Made by a program: the position numbers and the translations under genes. Source: Areca catechu (taxonomy: Eukaryota; Streptophyta; Magnoliopsida; Arecales; Arecaceae). From it: 64,000 nucleotides of DNA. The stretch covers positions 181,386,526 to 181,450,525 of the forward strand of contig CM038039.1 in assembly GCA_021397845.1 (NCBI GenBank), read 5' to 3'. How positions within the stretch are numbered: the stretch's first letter is position 1; each line of letters starts with the position of its first letter. Shown here piece after piece: positions 29,587-39,925 of this stretch. The notes beneath the pieces were generated by a model that was not told the origin of the DNA, did not search any database, and saw only the letters and a list, made by a program, of their open reading frames with translations.

Positions 29587-32500
29587 ATGGCATCTTCATT
29601 ATCACTGAGAAGCATCTTAGATACCAACAAACTGACTGGTCCAAACTATGTGGACTGGTTGAGAAACTTAAAGATTGTACTGAGTTCAGAAAAACTTTCT
29701 TATATTCTTGATACCCCTAATCTTAATCCACTAGGGGATGATGCCACACAGGAAGATATGGCCACATACAAAATGTGGCAGAATGACTCCCTCACTGTCA
29801 AGTGTATCATACTGGCCTCTATGACCAATGAGTTACAGAGGCAGCATGAAAGCATGGATACTCAATCCATAATGCTCAATTTAAAGGAGCTTTATGGAGA
29901 ACAAAGCAGAACTGCTAGATACGAAATATCTAAGCAGTTATTCCGTGCTAGGATGACAGAGGGTACATCCGTTCAGGATCATGTCCTGAAGGTAATTGAC
30001 TTAATCACTAGATTAGGTCAATTAGGGTTTATTATGGATAGGGAGCTGAATCAGGATTTAATCCTGCAATCACTCCCAGAGTCATTTTCTCAGTTTGTCT
30101 TGAATTATCACATGAACAAACTGAACACTTCCTTGCCTGAGCTGTTAAATATGTTAAAAACAGCAGAGAGCCATGTTAAGAAAGAAAAGGCTCCACTTCT
30201 TCTTGTTGATAAGACCAATAAGAAGAAATCAGGCAAAAAGGGTTTTAGCAGGAGACTAAACCCTAAGGGTGGCATCAATAAGAACAAGAAAGGAAAGAAG
30301 GTCTCAAAACAGTCAACCTGTTTCTTTTGCGGCAAAGCGGGACATTGGAAAAGGAATTGCAAGGCTTACCTTGCAACTGTGAAGCCTGGTGCGGCAGACG
30401 CACCAAAAGGTATGTATGAGATACATACTATATTGACATTAAATTCGTCTATATCAAATACTTGGGTATTGGATACCGCTTGTGGTTACCATATATGCAA
30501 ATCTTTGCAGGACCTCCACAAGCTTAAAGTATTGAAGGAAGGCGACTTCAATCTCTACGGTGCTGGTGGTGATATCATCCAAGCAGAAGCTGTAGGGACC
30601 TATATTCTGAAGTTGCCTTCAGGGAAGATCTTGGAGCTAGAGAATTGTTACTATATGCCAAAGATTATTAGGAACATTATATCTATTCCTTTGTTATTAA
30701 AACAAGGATATGTAATGGATGTAACGAGCACTGGTTGCTCAATAATGTTATCTAATAAAATTATTTGTTCTGGCATATTTAGCAATGGGCTCTTAACTCT
30801 TTCTTCCAATGATAGTATTTTTCATGTCAATACTAAAAGGAAAAGAAAAGACTTTAATGATACTTTACTTTGGCATCATAGACTTGGTCATGTTAATGAG
30901 TCTAGGATTAGCAAGTTATACAAGGAAAAATTCCTTGATCCTTATGAGTATGAATCATTAGGAACTTGCGAATCATGTCTCATGGGTAAGATGACAAAAA
31001 CTCCATTCACTGGACATGGGGAAAGGTCAACTGAGTTATTAGGACTTATACACACTGATGTATGTGGTCCAATGACAACTCAGGCCAGAGGAGGATACTC
31101 ATATTTTATCACTTTTACAGATGATTTATCTAGGTTCGGATATGTGTATCTTATGAAACACAAATCTGAAGCCTTTGATAAATTTAAGGAGTATCAAAGT
31201 ATGGTCGAAAAACAAACCGGGAAAAGTATTAAAGTTCTTCGTTCTGATCGAGGAGGAGAATACTTATCCGCGGAGTTTTTAGACTATCTTAAAGTTAATG
31301 GAATCCTTTCTGAATGGACCCCTCCTTATACACCACAGCTAAATGGTATAGCTGAAAGGAGGAATCGTACCTTATTAGATATGGTACGATCCATGATGTG
31401 CTTCACAAATTTGTCCATTTCTTTCTGGGGTCATGCCCTAGAAACTGCTGTTTATATTCTGAACAAGGTACCTTCTAAATCCGTTGTTAGTACTCCATAT
31501 GAAATTTGGAGTGGAAAGAAACCATATCTTAAATATTTTAAGGTATGGGGATGTCCAGCTTATGTTAAAAGAAATTTTGGACATAAGTTGGAACCTAGAG
31601 CGGATAAATGTCTATTTGTAGGATATCCTAAAGAAGGTAGAGGATATCTATTCTACCATCCTACTGAACAAAAGATTTTTGTTAGCAGGCATGCCACTTT
31701 TCTAGAAAAAGAGTTCATTTTGGAAAGGGGCAATGGTAGAACAATTGAACTTGGAGAAGTGCAAGAAATACAGATAGACAATTCTCAACCATTAGAACAT
31801 ATAGTTAGGACAGAACCAGAACACAAAACTCCTCCTCGTAGGTCTGACAGAGTGCCACGGGCACCTGAGAGGTATGGGTTTATTATTGAAAATAATGAAG
31901 CTCAAGTCATTCAAAATGATGAACCTCTGACCTATACGGAAGCTATCTTGAGTACTGACTCAGATAAATGGCAAGAAGCCATGGAATCCGAAGTAGACTC
32001 TATGTATGTAAACCAAGTATGGTCTTTGGTTGATGCACCAGAGGGTGTTAATCCTATTGGGTGTAAATGGGTCTATAAGAAAAAGATTGGGGCTGATGGC
32101 CAAGTTGAAACCTATAAAGCCAGATTAGTGGCTAAAGGTTTTAGACAAAAACAGGGAATTGATTATGATGAAACTTTTTCACCTGTTGCCATGCTAAAAT
32201 CAATTCGGATTTTACTTGCTATAGCAGCATACCACGATTATGAGATATGGCAGATGGATGTGAAAACTGCATTCCTCAATGGTTTCCTTGAGGAAGAAGT
32301 CTACATGTCACAGCCAGAAGGTTTTATTTCAAAGAATAAACCTAATCAAGTATGCAAGCTGAAGAAATCCATTTATGGATTAAAGCAAGCTTCCAGGAGT
32401 TGGAACATCCGCTTTGATGAAACTATTAAAAGATTTGGTTTTATCAAAAATGTGGATGAACCCTGTGTTTATAAGAAGACTAGTGGGAGTGCCATAGTCT

Positions 32501-32922
32501 TCTTGGTTCTGTATGTAGATGACATACTCCTCATTGGGAATGATATCCCAATGTTGCAATCAGTCAAGGTTTGGCTATCAAACCAGTTTTCCATGAAAGA
32601 TTTGGGAGAAGCATCCTATATACTAGGTATTAAGATCTATAGAGATAGATCTAAGAGGATGCTAGGTTTATCCCAATCTAGGTACATTGACTTAGTGCTG
32701 AAAAGATTCAGCATGGAAGGAAGTAAAAGAGGTTATCTTCCTATGAGTCAAGGCATACATCTTTCTAAAAGGATGTCTCCCAAGACACCTGAAGAAAGAG
32801 ATAGAATGAATTCTATACCCTATGCTTCGGCAATAGGATCCATAATGTATGCCATGTTATGTACCAGGCCTGATGTGGCATATGCTTTAGGCATTGTCAG
32901 TAGGTTTCAGGCTGATCCATGA
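29587..32922 (+). CDS. Angela-like gag-pol polyprotein, ended early by TGA
   Basis: ATG at 29587; open for 1111 codons. Domains by residue: Gag (about 1-240); CCHC knuckle C245-C248-H253-C258; copia protease with D296 in VLDTACG (DTA where DTG/DSG is usual); integrase zinc finger H430-H435-C461-C464; integrase core D491 (HTDVCGP), D554 (RSDRGGEY), E590 (AERRNR), D-D(35)E spacing; RT with YVDD at 976-979. All hallmark residues are present. The TGA at 32920-32922 falls between RT and RNase H; the same frame goes on open to 33498. The stop removes RNase H, so this copy probably needs help in trans unless the stop is read through. Confidence 0.95.
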   Translation: MASSLSLRSILDTNKLTGPNYVDWLRNLKIVLSSEKLSYILDTPNLNPLGDDATQEDMATYKMWQNDSLTVKCIILASMTNELQRQHESMDTQSIMLNLKELYGEQSRTARYEISKQLFRARMTEGTSVQDHVLKVIDLITRLGQLGFIMDRELNQDLILQSLPESFSQFVLNYHMNKLNTSLPELLNMLKTAESHVKKEKAPLLLVDKTNKKKSGKKGFSRRLNPKGGINKNKKGKKVSKQSTCFFCGKAGHWKRNCKAYLATVKPGAADAPKGMYEIHTILTLNSSISNTWVLDTACGYHICKSLQDLHKLKVLKEGDFNLYGAGGDIIQAEAVGTYILKLPSGKILELENCYYMPKIIRNIISIPLLLKQGYVMDVTSTGCSIMLSNKIICSGIFSNGLLTLSSNDSIFHVNTKRKRKDFNDTLLWHHRLGHVNESRISKLYKEKFLDPYEYESLGTCESCLMGKMTKTPFTGHGERSTELLGLIHTDVCGPMTTQARGGYSYFITFTDDLSRFGYVYLMKHKSEAFDKFKEYQSMVEKQTGKSIKVLRSDRGGEYLSAEFLDYLKVNGILSEWTPPYTPQLNGIAERRNRTLLDMVRSMMCFTNLSISFWGHALETAVYILNKVPSKSVVSTPYEIWSGKKPYLKYFKVWGCPAYVKRNFGHKLEPRADKCLFVGYPKEGRGYLFYHPTEQKIFVSRHATFLEKEFILERGNGRTIELGEVQEIQIDNSQPLEHIVRTEPEHKTPPRRSDRVPRAPERYGFIIENNEAQVIQNDEPLTYTEAILSTDSDKWQEAMESEVDSMYVNQVWSLVDAPEGVNPIGCKWVYKKKIGADGQVETYKARLVAKGFRQKQGIDYDETFSPVAMLKSIRILLAIAAYHDYEIWQMDVKTAFLNGFLEEEVYMSQPEGFISKNKPNQVCKLKKSIYGLKQASRSWNIRFDETIKRFGFIKNVDEPCVYKKTSGSAIVFLVLYVDDILLIGNDIPMLQSVKVWLSNQFSMKDLGEASYILGIKIYRDRSKRMLGLSQSRYIDLVLKRFSMEGSKRGYLPMSQGIHLSKRMSPKTPEERDRMNSIPYASAIGSIMYAMLCTRPDVAYALGIVSRFQADP

Positions 32923-33498
32923 GAGGATCATTGGAAAGCAGTTAAAAATATTCTTAAGTACCTAAGAAGGACTAAGGATATTTTTTTGGTTTATGGTGGT
33001 TCTGATCTTAAACTAGAAGCTTATTCTGATTCTAGTTTTCAATCAGACCCTGATGATAGCAAATCCATTTCGGGATATGTTTTTACCCTAAATGGTGGAG
33101 CAGTGAGTTGGAAGAGTACCAAGCAGCAGACTGTAGCTGACTCAACCACAGAGGCAGAATACATAGCTGTTAGTGAAGCCGCCAAGGAAGCAGTCTGGAT
33201 GAAGAAGTTCATCACAGAGTTGGGTGTTGTTCCTCAAATTGAAAACCCAGTGCCACTTTACTGTGACAACACTGGGGCCGTTGCTCAAGCTAAGGAACCA
33301 AGAGCTCATCATAAGTCCAAGCACATTCTGAGACGCTTCCATCTTGTCCGAGAAATAGTAGAGAGACAAGATGTCTACATAGATAGAGTTGATACAAAGA
33401 ACAATGTAGCAGACCCGTTCACTAAGGCTCTACCACAGCGAGATTTTGATCGCCACCTAGAATGTATGGGATTAAGATTCAAAGGCGATTGGCTTTAG
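32923..33498 (+). pseudogene. Angela-like RNase H domain beyond the TGA
   Basis: This is in the same frame as 29587-32922 and ends at TAG 33496-33498, four codons past LRFKGDW. It contains LKYLRRTKDIFLVYGG, the RNase H motif YSDSSFQSD, SWKSTKQQTVADSTTEAEY (with the DSTTEAEY catalytic region), LYCDNTGAVAQAKEP and HKSKHILRRFHLVRE. It is an intact, typical copia RNase H that is separated only by the nonsense codon. An ATG at 32986 could start a short protein but lies inside the domain. Confidence 0.9.
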
Positions 33499-33501
33499 TG
33501 C

Positions 33502-33511
33502 AAGTGGGAGA
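33502..33511 (+). other. Polypurine tract of the Angela-like element
   Basis: AAGTGGGAGA lies just before the 3' LTR (33513) and 3 bases after the gag-pol stop. It is the usual copia plus-strand primer (GTGGGAG type). Confidence 0.8.
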
Positions 33512-33512
33512 T

Positions 33513-35940
33513 TGAAAGGGATATGCCCTACAAACCAATCTCTGTTGTATCTCCCAAACCATTGTAATTGATAATTTTCTAAATAAAGGCATTATTTTTT
33601 ATCATACGCTGTGTTTATTATATGATGAACCCCATAGATTAGGGCTATGATTTTAGGGTTATGATGAGATCATACCAGTGAGACCTAAAATCTTAAAACC
33701 TTAATCTAAAGTATTCCTAGTCAAAGGAACCTTGAATAGGGGATCAGGGTTTTTCCGATAAGACTAGCACACCCCGGGTATACTGGAAAGGGTGACTGCT
33801 CTCACAGTCACTTGTGTATGACACTAATACTGGGATGTGGGTGCTCATTGGAGAATGAGTTCACTGATATGATCCAACTTGAGAACATCTAATGGAGTCT
33901 TAGCTACATGTCAATAGAAGGTTCTCATAGTAGGAGTGGTACAAGTAATCTTTTGACCTGAGACTGCCATAAGTACCTTATGTACATGAACCCATCCTTT
34001 GGTTCAATCCTAATCATGACACTGAGACATGCACAGGATTGATACTGGGAATGGTGAATTGAATATGAAGGTAATGAGTAGGTCAACAAGGAATCGATCA
34101 CTCTTAGTAAGAGGAGATTGCATCCAGCTAGTCAACAATCGCATGATGATTCAGGGAATCTTTGATCAAAGTAAGGATATTAGAGATGGTTTCTAATATC
34201 AAGATAATCGAATCATCATTATAAGATTGAGCTAGAAACAAATATAATGTTGGATTTGACATATATCCATATCCATAGTTATATTTTGGGTGCAGGCTGA
34301 TCGAAAGATTTAATTGTACGGTAACTCTCTACTGAAGGGTAATTTTGGTATTTCACCAGAATTTCCATATCTTCCGGGTAGACATGACACGTTGCTAGAC
34401 GTCAATCTTGTCTTGTGGGTTGATCAAGTTCAAAGATCACATGTTAGGAAGAATCCTAATTGATCGATCCGGGTAAGCCCGGTTTGACCTAAATCGATTA
34501 GAAAGAGTTCTAATCAAATTAGGTCAACTTGTATTCGAACCCACTGCTGGCTAGATGTGGAACCCAATGGGTCACACACTTAAGAGGATTGATCAAGAAT
34601 TTAATTTGGAATTAAATTGTCTTTGCAAGATAACACTCTAGCAGGTGTTGCAAGCCCTAGCTTCTATTCGGATCGGATTCGAATTAGGGTTCCGGATTGG
34701 TTCAAATTGGGTTCTAATTGGACCTAATTAGACCCTAATTAAGAAATATGGGAATATGGCTAACCCTATTGGCTAGCCATGTAGCTTGGCTAGCCTCCCA
34801 CCCGCCCCCTTTTTGCTTTTCACGCCAAACACCAAGAGTCCATGCGCATATGGACTCTTGGCGCGCCTTAAGGAAGAGTCCATGGCGCATGGACTCTTGG
34901 CGCGCCCCAAATAAAATCATCGGAGATTTTATTTGGGCGGCCTCCTTCTTAAGTGATTAGCGCTCCTTCTCCCCCCCCTTGGATGAAAATCCAACGGCTG
35001 ATGGGATTTTGAGAAAGAGAGAAAGCGCTAACTCCTCCCGGGCGCGCGAAGTAACATCTCTTCGGAGATGAAAAGTCGCGACTTTCTTCTTTTTAAAACA
35101 CCGCGGTTTTTCCTTTAAGAAGAGCCGTGGGATTTAATCTGGAAGGCCGTGAGATGTGTGGATTGGGCGTGAGAAATAAGAAAGGGGCGTGAGATAAAGT
35201 GGAATGGGGTTTACGGAGAGTTGTGTTCTTCTGAGAAGACATCTCTCTGAAATCTATTTAAACAACAGAGGTCTCGGGTGTTCAGATGATTTTTTTTTGA
35301 ACAACAGAGTTTATTTTATTGTCTTTTCTTTCCAGGAAACTGATTCCTCCTTAGCTTGTTTAGGACAAAGAGAGTTTCCCTCTTACAGAGTTCTCTTCTC
35401 TGTTGAAACTCAAGTCCAAAACAAGAGATAGGAAGAATCTCTTGATCGGTAAAAGAAAGGAACTCCTACTCTGTTTCTATTTTCTTTACTTTAAGACATT
35501 AGTGTCTTAAATCCATCTCCTCCTTTAAGACAAGAGTTTTATTCTTAGGACAAGGTCTTAAGAAAGGGAAAGGAAGAAGGAAGAAAGGAAGTAAGGAGCC
35601 CCTACCCTGAAGTTTTAGAGCCATAGTCCTCTTGAGTTCTAGGATAAGAATTCAAGTGAGGGAACTTTGAAGAAGCTTGCATCTTGTTCAATCATCTTGT
35701 GGATCACCATTGGAGGGTGGACATTTGGACGCCTGGTGAAATCAAAAGAAGCATTCAACACCAAGTTCTGATTCTACATCAAAATTGGACTTAGCGTTAA
35801 AAGGTTAGTGCCCTAATTCTAACAATGTTAGTATGTATGTTTTAATTAGTATATAAGGAGATCTTGGCTAAGGGATTTCGGTGCAAATTTCATCATTTTG
35901 AAATTTACACTTCCGCTGCGGTGCACTTGAAACCCCAACA
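33513..35940 (+). repeat. 3' LTR of the Angela-like element
   Basis: 2428 bp, identical to the 5' LTR except at three positions seen by eye. Followed by GACTC, the TSD. The hairpin array is at 34832-34937. Confidence 0.97.
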
Positions 35941-36541
35941 GACTCAACACTAGCCTTGACCCGACTTGTTGATGTCCCTAGCCCACTAGGGCAAATTAAG
36001 TCTAATAAATTTTAAAATTAGGCTTAGGATCGAATGAATGGGTGGTGGTTTTGTGCTAAGGAGAGGTTATCAACTACTCCCTTTATCTTAGATGCTCAAT
36101 TGCCCTTAAGATGAATTAGGAGATGATCACTCAAAATAATTGAATTGCAGAAACACAGAAACAGAGTTGCTGTAATTTAACTCTCAGAAATACCACGGAA
36201 ACCAATAAATTATAGGAAGATTATGTAAAATAGATTCAATTATACTGGTTCCCGCAAAATAAAAATCACATAATTTGGAGTTACCTACAATGAGAAACAA
36301 TTCCTGCAACAGGATAGTTACAGACTGAAAACAGAGTGCTTCCCCCGTTTACAATTCCTGCTATGAAGTTGTAACCCAACGGATCCCCTACACACCCTAG
36401 GAGCACCCCATGGAATGGGAAGAGGAGGTTTGCACCTCGCTTAGTTCCTAGGACCGAATATCCTGGGGAGTCTACTTCGAGCAGACAAAGTAAAAAGGAG
36501 AGAGACTTAAAACATGCAAGCAAAACAGAAACCCTAGACTG
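35941..36541 (-). other. Element B leader, part right of the Angela-like insertion
   Basis: This matches 18341-18930 of A. It includes the leader block (35941-36125) with the words gacccgacttgttgatg and gcccttaagatgaattagg shared with A, D and E. No gene. Confidence 0.8.
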
Positions 36542-36554
36542 GGCTCTGATACCA
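36542..36554 (-). other. Primer binding site of element B (initiator tRNA-Met)
   Basis: On the element's strand TGGTATCAGAGCC, four bases from the LTR end at 36559. It is followed inside the LTR by two further partial copies (in the 31-bp units). Confidence 0.85.
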
Positions 36555-36558
36555 AAAT

Positions 36559-38273
36559 TGATGCAGCACGAAAGCTCTGATACCAAAATTGATGCAGAAC
36601 GAAAGCTCTGATACCAAAATTGATGCAGAACGAAAATGTGGAATGCGGAAGCAAATTAAAATTAATGTATTTTTTTTATTTATTTATTTTTAGAAGTCAG
36701 CTTTGACTCAAAGGAAAGATAAACTAATATTGAAAGAAACTAAGAAATGACAGAAAGCACAATTAAAAGGAGTGGATTATCAGAGTAACTCAGAAGTAGG
36801 ATCGCTGGGGATTGAGAAACCCCCAGACCTAGGGTTTACTCCTCTTTCAAGAAACAGACGAAGAGAGAAGAGAAGGTTTTATACCTGACCGTGATATCTC
36901 TAGTTACTTCAATTGAAGGACACTCTCGAGCAGATTGTAGGATCCTTGGAGACGGGGTATCTTCATAATGGATTCTCGGATTGTAGTCCTATGGCAAGGT
37001 TGGCCTTCTTCTCGAACTCAAGATCTGGAAGAAGAAGAAAAAAAAAAAAGAACCAGAAACTCAAAGAAAGACACTGACCTGAGGACTTAATGAAGATTGT
37101 TGGATGTAGAAGTTCCGGAGATCTTGATACTGATCTGACTCTTCGTTGAACTTGCTCTGTAGTTGAAACAGTTGATCTGAACATGGATGCTGGTGGCCGG
37201 CCTCTATGTGGAAGAGAGGGGCCATGGGTTGTAGATGGAAAATTAGGGTTTGGTGGTGGTGGAGTAGAGATGGGTGGACTAAGCTAGGGTTTTGGGGTTG
37301 GAGATCTCACACCTCCTCAAGGTTCCTAGGGAACTCGGATTTACTCCCTCACGGAGCTCAACACTTGAATACAAGTGCGGAAGAGAGAAACACAAAGTTG
37401 CTCACAAAGAAATTGATTTCATTCATCATTAAATTCAAGAGTTACATAGAGTTGAATATATAGACATAACAAAGAAATAAAATTTTATACATTTCCCATA
37501 TGGGACTAATAGGACTAACCCACACTTTAGGCATCAAATTCTCTTCCCAAGACTCCTTCCATGAGTGGACAGCCCAAAAACTTCAAGAAAACTTGAAAAT
37601 CAGCTCCAAATGGCAGGTTATGGGGGTGTCTCCTAGTATCTCTCCATGAATCAAGGATTTTTCCTTCATGGTTTGGCTCATTTGGACACCTCCTAGTCTT
37701 GCTCCACAAGTTTAGGCTTCTTCCTTTCACGGATCAACTCTTTTGGACACCTCCTTTTCTTTCTCCCCAAGTCATGACTCTTCCCAACTTTGCTTTGGTC
37801 TTTTTAGGCATGGATTGGGCGCCCCCTTGAAGTGCTCCCCAAGAAATGCCTCTTTCCTCCTTTAGCTTGGCCTTTTAAGGTATATATGGGGCGCCTCCTT
37901 GATTTTGGCTTCAAGAAAAATTCTTGCTCCCTTGGGTGTGGGGACCAAGACACTGGGATGGAGATGTGGCGCCTCCTGGACTCTGGCATGTGGCTGGGAG
38001 TGTGGCGCCCACTTGCTTAGGCCTGGGAGAAAAAATGTGGCACCCTGGACCTTGACTTGACTGAAAAAAAAAGTGGCACCAACCTGGAGAAGACCTAGAC
38101 CACTACTAGGACTTGTACTGAGTCAACATGACTCAACAAAATGAAATGCAGACTCAAAGAAATAATCTGGTTGACCAGGTCAACCTTTATTACAAACCCT
38201 AATCTTCGGGCAAGGTCATTCAGAGATCTAGATGGAACCCTGAAGTCTTCTTCTAATTCTGGTGCCCGTACCA
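36559..38273 (-). repeat. 5' LTR of element B
   Basis: 1715 bp. Two 31-bp units (36559-36589 and 36590-36620) each repeat the LTR end plus primer-site sequence before the main LTR body (36621 onward). A candidate TATA element is at 37457-37462. The right end is GGTGCCCGTACCA, followed by the TSD AAAAG. Confidence 0.92.
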
Positions 38274-38850
38274 AAAAGTACCTAGGCAAATCTTATAAGC
38301 AAAATATTCCAACCCAATGGTACAAATTGAGACAAGATGATAAAACTGTGTTTAAATATATTGTTGAATTCAATGAGTATGAGAGAGATGAAGAAGAGAC
38401 TAAACCTATGGAAGAATTAAAGAAAATATCTCCTGAACCTCTTGAAGTACTCAAGGAAGAAACAGAATCCAAATCTTGTCCAACTGAGGAATTAAAGAAT
38501 GAATCCCCGGAACATGATGAAGAATTTAAGGAAGAAATCAGTGAAGTTGGGTCTAACCTAAATATACATGAACCAGTGTTTGCAATAAAGGATGAATTTG
38601 GAATAGTCACCCAGCCTGAAGAAATTAAAGATGAAAATAATCAACTTGAAGAAAGAGAAGTCTAGGAAGAGCCACCCCAAGAAATAAAAGAGTTCATAAA
38701 AGAAGAGGATGTGGAATTAAAGTTAACCAATATGGATTCAAATTTGGAGATCAATGAAAGAGCACCTATTGGGGTATTGACAATCAAGGAAACCCAAGAA
38801 CAAACCCCTATAGATCAGTCCCAAGAAGTTGTAGAGCCTTTGAAGAACTT
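38274..38850 (+). pseudogene. Element C: Gag continuation and Glu-rich region
   Basis: After insertion B the frame resumes with KYLGKSYKQNIPTQWYKLRQ, capsid-like, and passes into a strongly acidic, repetitive stretch (MEELKKISPEPLEVLKEE, then CPTEELKNESPEHDEEFKEE). The words (E)ELK and EEFKEE recur at irregular spacing. A TAG at 38663-38665 ends the first open part; the same acidic theme continues to a TGA near 38850. No zinc knuckle is seen. The role is unknown; A has only a short acidic linker at this place. Confidence 0.6.
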
Positions 38851-38984
38851 GTGATATATATCCCCCAATAGTTTTTCTATCCCTGATCCACCATTTATGA
38901 ACATCCACCATCCTGATCCACCACAGCGTATCATTCACCCTCCTATTCCATCCGGCTGGGACATCCACCATACCATTGATCTAT

Positions 38985-39110
38985 TCCCAGTGATATTCAA
39001 TAGTTACTTTCTTAAGACTCTATGGCATATGTTGGGAGCCAAATTATGATTTACTACCACTTACCTAAAGATATGTGCAAGAGTTTTAGAAGCCTCTTAA
39101 GGGAAATATT
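38985..39110 (+). pseudogene. Element C: stub of integrase core
   Basis: The plus strand encodes NSYFLKTLWHMLGAKL, then a stop, then FTTTYL. It matches TSYFWKTLWHKLGTKL and KFSTAYH in the integrase core of A (about 14150-14240). The catalytic Glu region that should follow is absent. Protease, RT and RNase H are missing between the Glu-rich frame and this stub. Confidence 0.65.
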
Positions 39111-39290
39111 GAAAATTAGGAACCTTTGTTTCCTAGCTTAACAATAAAATTCAGTCCTTAGATAATAAAACCCATTTAAGCTTGTCTTTTATTTTATTAT
39201 CATTTGAGTTTGTTTTGTCAATTGGTGTCATCCATGTATAAATCTGCCGAATCATATGCATAACATCTTAGGGATTTGCACAGAGAGATT
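39111..39290 (+). other. Element C: non-coding stretch between integrase fragments
   Basis: AT-rich, with several stops in all frames. I see no conserved domain. It sits where the rest of the integrase core and linker would be. Confidence 0.4.
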
Positions 39291-39925
39291 AGCAAGAAAA
39301 TCCAAATAAACAATGAGAGCTACAAGCATATGGCTGATTCTCATAGAAGGGCCAAAGAATTTCAAGTAGAGACTTTGTGATGATCGGGCTAAAATCTGAA
39401 CAGTTTCCACTAGGAATTATGAAGAAATTCCATTCCTATAGTGCAGGCCCTTTCAAAATAATAAAAAGAATAGGACCTAATGCATATGTGTTGGACCTAC
39501 CTTCTGACGTTGGCATTAGCTCTACTTTTAATATCTCATATCTGGTGGGATAGAAGAAGCCTACAATGATTCCTAGTGAGTTTCTAGAACCTGATCCATC
39601 CCTTGAGAGTGAACCAACCCCAGAGTGCCCACCAGCCACATTACCAAAGCGGGGAGAAAGAATTGAAAGGGTCATAGATGACAAGATTGTCACTACCCGG
39701 AATAAAGATTACCAACGATACTTGGTCCATTGGTAAGGCAGACCTGATTCTGAAGATTCAGGTATCACTCAAGAAGAACTATGAAGGATCAATCCAGATA
39801 TATTTGAATACTACCAAAGCCAAAATGATCCATACTCGTCAGGGCCGAGTTCTTTTCACCCGGGGAGAATTAATGAGGACATTGGCAAGAGGAAGAAATT
39901 ACAAACTAAAAATCTTTGGTTGTAG
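39291..39925 (+). pseudogene. Element C: integrase C-terminus with chromodomain, running into 3' LTR
   Basis: In shifting frames the plus strand gives NESYKHMADSHRRAKEFQVE, the GPY/F part (SAGPFKIIKRIGPNAYVLDL), GISSTFNISYLVG, then a chromodomain (YQRYLVHW, stop, GRPDSEDS) and the tail FHPGRINEDIGKRKKLQ. The final TAG at 39923-39925 lies 55 nt inside the LTR that begins at 39871. Several stops and a frameshift disable it. The order and overlap match A and D. Confidence 0.78.

Larger units (their letters stand above)
25975..35940 (+). mobile_element. Angela-like Ty1/copia retrotransposon, very young, one premature stop
   Basis: Complete plus-strand element of 9966 bp. Two 2428-bp LTRs (25975-28402 and 33513-35940) differ at only three positions I could find (near 26211, 27284 and 27951 in 5' LTR coordinates), about 0.12%. 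TSD GACTC lies at 25970-25974 and 35941-35945. Primer site, long leader, a gag-pol frame and polypurine tract are all in place. The gag-pol frame has one in-frame TGA (32920-32922). RT motifs such as YVDDILLIGND and DLGEASYILGIKIYRDRSK resemble the Angela lineage from memory. It is inserted in the leader of B. Confidence 0.97.
21368..38273 (-). mobile_element. Element B: non-autonomous relative of A with enlarged LTRs
   Basis: Minus-strand element with LTRs 21368-23081 and 36559-38273 and TSD AAAAG (21363-21367 and 38274-38278). Its own DNA, without the Angela-like insertion, is 21368-25974 and 35941-38273, about 6.9 kb. It keeps a Gag-like frame without a normal capsid and the integrase C-terminus, and lacks protease, RT, RNase H and the integrase core. 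I count about 45 substitutions between LTRs (about 2.6%), close to A. LTRs and leader are related to those of A, so A-like enzymes could have served it. Confidence 0.92.

Noticed and set aside
32986..33498. Separate RNase H gene starting at ATG 32986
   Set aside because: It is in the same frame as gag-pol and begins inside the domain. One nonsense codon at 32920 explains the split.
38095..38665. 174-codon forward frame from 38141 taken as one gene
   Set aside because: Its first part is LTR of element B (to 38273); only the part from 38274 belongs to element C gag. It is a chance fusion at an insertion edge.
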